DNA from: Silene conica
Lineage: Eukaryota > Streptophyta > Magnoliopsida > Caryophyllales > Caryophyllaceae
Direction of reading: 5' to 3'
DNA: 64,000 bases
Assembly: GCA_029255685.2 (NCBI GenBank)
Contig: CM055317.2
Coordinates: forward strand, 73,893,460 to 73,957,459
Both the position numbers and the translations under genes were made by a program. The stretch's first letter is position 1. Every line of letters begins with the position of its first letter. This document shows, in pieces, positions 61,301-64,000 of the stretch. Under the pieces are notes generated by a model that was not told where the DNA came from, searched no databases, and worked only from the letters and a program-made list of their open reading frames with translations.

Positions 61301-62152
61301 TCTCCATTAATACCGACGTATCTGTTTTATATACATTTTTACATGTTCTATGCTTTTGTTTAATTCTAATTACTTAACTTGTCTTAAATTTAAGACATTA
61401 TGCTCGTTTAATTTAAAAAGTTGTGTTCACTACTAATTGGTCGTCTTTCCAAAATCTTTAAAGTAGAAAAAAATGAGATCATTAAGTGAGCTACGTCACT
61501 TAATTAGTGAATAATCAAAGTTTAGGCCAAACGATCCACATCAACAATCCGTTAACGCATTCAAACCCTATTTATTTATCAATCTTATAAATAACCACAA
61601 CAGACCCACAATGACGCAATATTATTTTTCACTTAGTCTCTCAGCTTCCTAAACGCACCCGCTCTCTTACCCTTGTCAAATTGATTCAATGAAGTTTAAT
61701 TTTTTTTTTTCACTCTAATTATCATTATGGTTTATATTATCTATTCCTTTCACCTTATTTTAACTTAATTTTTCCCAAATTTTAAGATAGTCCTTGTTAA
61801 TATCTATAGGGTGTTACTCCGTAGTTGATCTTAAAATGATTTTTTACTATGTTGAGATTTATGAATATTTTAGGTAAAATGATTATATTTTTGGTTGTGT
61901 ATTTTAATATTAGTTTTTTTAAAAGAATAAAAAAAATAGATTTAGAATTTGTTGTGAGTATATAGATATAAATATATTTTTTTTCAAATTTGGCTCATTC
62001 TATTTCTTCGTGATTTTAATGTCAGATTAATATCAATAACGAATGAGGTTTTTATTGTTTTTATAATTATATACAATTTTTGTAATTTTTTTTATTTCTT
62101 TGTAATTATTCATCAATTTGTAATTTTTTTGTATGATTATATTATGTTGATA
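61301..62152. other. Intergenic, no gene seen
   Basis: AT-rich, with T-rich runs. No feature could be supported. Confidence 0.5.
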
Positions 62153-62414
62153 CTCCCTCCATTCTTTTTATATCACCCATTTTCCTTTTGGATACTATTT
62201 ACAATCGTGTATTCAACGTTAGTTTTCTCTCAATCCGTTCACGGAAATATATTTATGCGAGATCTTTTTTGGATTTTTTTAATAATATAAGAGGATTAAG
62301 AATATCAAACTTTTATAGTTTTTAGTAGTATGTACCTAAAGATATAATCAATACAAAATGAATATCGGCAAACGTGTATAAAAAAATGGGGTGATTTAAA
62401 AAGAATGGAGGGAG
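62153..62414. mobile_element. Stowaway-type MITE (family B, copy 2)
   Basis: Inverted ends 'ctccctccattcttttta' and complement with flanking TA. Same family as 6802-7059, 262 bp. Confidence 0.85.
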
Positions 62415-62416
62415 TA

Positions 62417-62755
62417 ATTTAGGAAATGTATATTATACAGAGTATGAGTACATGGGTTAGGATATGTGTTAATATTAAGAAGAATGAAATCAATTAATTA
62501 AGTCTCATAGGAAAATGTGGGTATTAGGAATATTTTTTTGCTTTTTTAACCCCTAAAAATCAGTAACCAATCATATCTCTTTAAATTCTATTTATTTTAT
62601 AGTAAAGGGATTGTGAAATTGATATTAGCAACATAATTAATAACAGAAAATGATACAGTGTCATTGTGTAGCGCTCCATTTCGACGCCACCCTTTTATAT
62701 GCATTCTCTTTTTGTTGAGGTCCTCACCTATCTAATGCATATGATATATCACTAA
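62417..62755. other. Intergenic, no gene seen
   Basis: AT-rich, without a recognisable feature. Confidence 0.5.
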
Positions 62756-63004
62756 AACTTGAGAGAGACGGTTTTTAAATAAATTATTGAGAGAATATTG
62801 TTTTGTACCATTTATTTGTTTTTCGTGACCTTTTTGTAATTGGTCGTACCATAGTAATTTCGTACTTATTTACATAATAAATGTACTCATTTTATCTTTA
62901 ATCATGATTTGTACCAATTATATTACTTTTAGTACCACTTTTTCTTAAATTTGTATAATAGTCTCTCAATAGGTTTATTGAGAGGCGGTCTCTCAGGAGA
63001 CCTA
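62756..63004. repeat. Probable MITE with 'gagagac' inverted ends
   Basis: Left 'gagagagacgg...ttattgagagaatatt' is the inverted counterpart of right 'aatagtctctcaataggtttattgagaggcggtctctc'. About 250 bp and non-coding. The target duplication was not resolved. Confidence 0.4.
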
Positions 63005-63449
63005 CTGATCATATATTCATTATGATGATATATTCATTATTATTACAGTTTCCACTTATTCAATGTGAGAGGGTAGCGGCGACACTAACTCATTTTCCTT
63101 AATAAAAGTAATAGTAATGAGAAACAAAAGTATTTATAGTAAAAATATAACATGAGTATTTTTTTTTTCTTAATTGGCAAGCAAAATATAATAGAAGTAG
63201 TCTTATACTTTCTCAGTCTCTCCCATCCATATTAGAGGTAGCATTCATCTTTGGGTGGTTTTCGAGGTGTTACTTTAATTGTATTTTTCTCCACTTAAAT
63301 GTAACTTTTTTCATTAAAAAAAGTAATTTTGTATAAAAGACATTTCCATAACAAATATATATAAGTTTATTTTTTAAAGTTTCAAAATTTGATCAATATT
63401 TTTGGTCAAAGTTTTCAATCTTTAACTCCCAAAAGGTCAACATTACTTT
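63005..63449. other. Intergenic, no gene seen
   Basis: AT-rich, with no recognisable feature. Confidence 0.45.
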
Positions 63450-64000
63450 TGATTTTGAGTTATTTTCGATATAGGCAATTTTCAACAATTAATTAACGAA
63501 ATAGGTTACTTTTCAAATTTATTACCGAAAATGGGTCCGTGTCATTACCGAAGCTAGGTCTGTATTCAAGTCGCTTACCCGGACGACGACCAAATGCGGA
63601 GTGTATAGTTGTGAAAATCCGAAGCTGAAATTCAGTGCAAGGTAAAGTCACTTTAGGGGAGAGCGACTTGACCTAAAATCAGTCCATGGTTAAGTCGCTG
63701 GGGAGGGGGGCGTTTTGGCTTGCAGTAGTCTTTTAATTTTGGAAAGTTGTTATAATTTGTGAAATGTCAAAACGCTGGGGAGGGGGCGTTTTGGCTTCTT
63801 ATTTTTTTCTTTTTTTTTCCGTTTAATTTGGACTTGTGTTTAAAGGTCAAACCGCTCTCCAGCTAGGCGACTTTCTTCTTATTTATTTTTTTTATTTCGT
63901 TCAATTTGGGTTTGTGTTGTTAAAGGTCAAGTCGCTATGGGGGTAGGCGACTTGACTCTGACCACAGCTTCGGGAAATCCAGTCCTACGTGGACTCATTT
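63450..64000. repeat. Edge of a repetitive element continuing outside the window
   Basis: The region changes from AT-rich to a string of short motifs. These are 'acgaaataggttac', 'ttaccgaaaatgggtcc' and then repeated 'gtcgc...ggcgacttgac' and 'cgctggggagggggcgttttggc' words in direct and inverted order (63,560-63,960). The style is that of terminal regions of large plant DNA transposons (MULE-like), but only one side is present and no ORF is seen. Confidence 0.35.

Overview
The window is nuclear DNA of a flowering plant (eudicot). Evidence: plant-type genes with GT-AG introns, a plastid-targeted geranylgeranyl reductase, an RKD-type RWP-RK regulator, plant peptide-hormone precursors, Stowaway and Tourist MITEs, Helitrons and an Athila-type LTR retrotransposon. 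Abundant short 'actccgtat'-like and 'ctccctcc' MITE ends are what I would expect in Caryophyllales, but that assignment is only an impression. No tRNA, rRNA or CRISPR locus was seen.

Host genes are sparse. (1) 8.15-10.03 kb, plus: a two-exon GT47 exostosin-type glycosyltransferase (ARAD-like). (2) 10.54-11.19 kb, minus: a secreted precursor with a signal peptide and tandem copies of a GPSPPGSGH core, which fits the PIP/PIPL pattern (SGPSxxGxGH); a stop now divides it into a three-repeat ORF and four relic repeats. (3) 18.2-18.9 kb and 26.84-27.19 kb, minus: the two parts of a related but decayed locus with a GPSPPGDGHVYN core, about 12 + 4 repeats, separated by a retrotransposon insertion. 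(4) 32.02-34.36 kb, plus: a four-exon RKD transcription factor. (5) 34.72-36.99 kb, minus: a three-exon chloroplast geranylgeranyl reductase (CHLP), tail-to-tail with the RKD gene. (6) 44.19-44.76 kb, minus: a three-exon 92-residue precursor with a PSY-like DYxxxxANxxHxP motif.

The rest is mostly mobile DNA. Helitron-like elements with hairpin-CTAG ends lie at 0.39-4.30, 12.23-17.25, 28.38-29.33 and 29.38-31.20 kb, with isolated Helitron ends near 12.0, 27.6, 42.67 and 46.04 kb. Stowaway MITEs lie at 5.7, 6.8 and 62.2 kb and Tourist-like MITEs at 4.5-5.1, 40.0-40.8 and 42.8 kb. Two tRNA-derived SINEs lie at 13.5 and 45.4 kb. A TIR element with an inverted-repeat minisatellite spans 37.7-39.8 kb. 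18,996-26,761 is an LTR element that contains a second LTR element (21,971-25,010) and a hAT-type MITE (25,083-25,736). 46,591-61,295 is a young Athila-type Ty3/Gypsy element that looks whole. The right edge (about 63.45-64.0 kb) enters another repetitive element that continues outside the window.

The most interesting biology is the secreted-peptide content: two diverged, highly repetitive PIP-like precursor loci on the same strand within 17 kb, plus a PSY-like precursor. The repeat number and core sequence differ between the two PIP-like loci, and one was disrupted by retrotransposon insertion.
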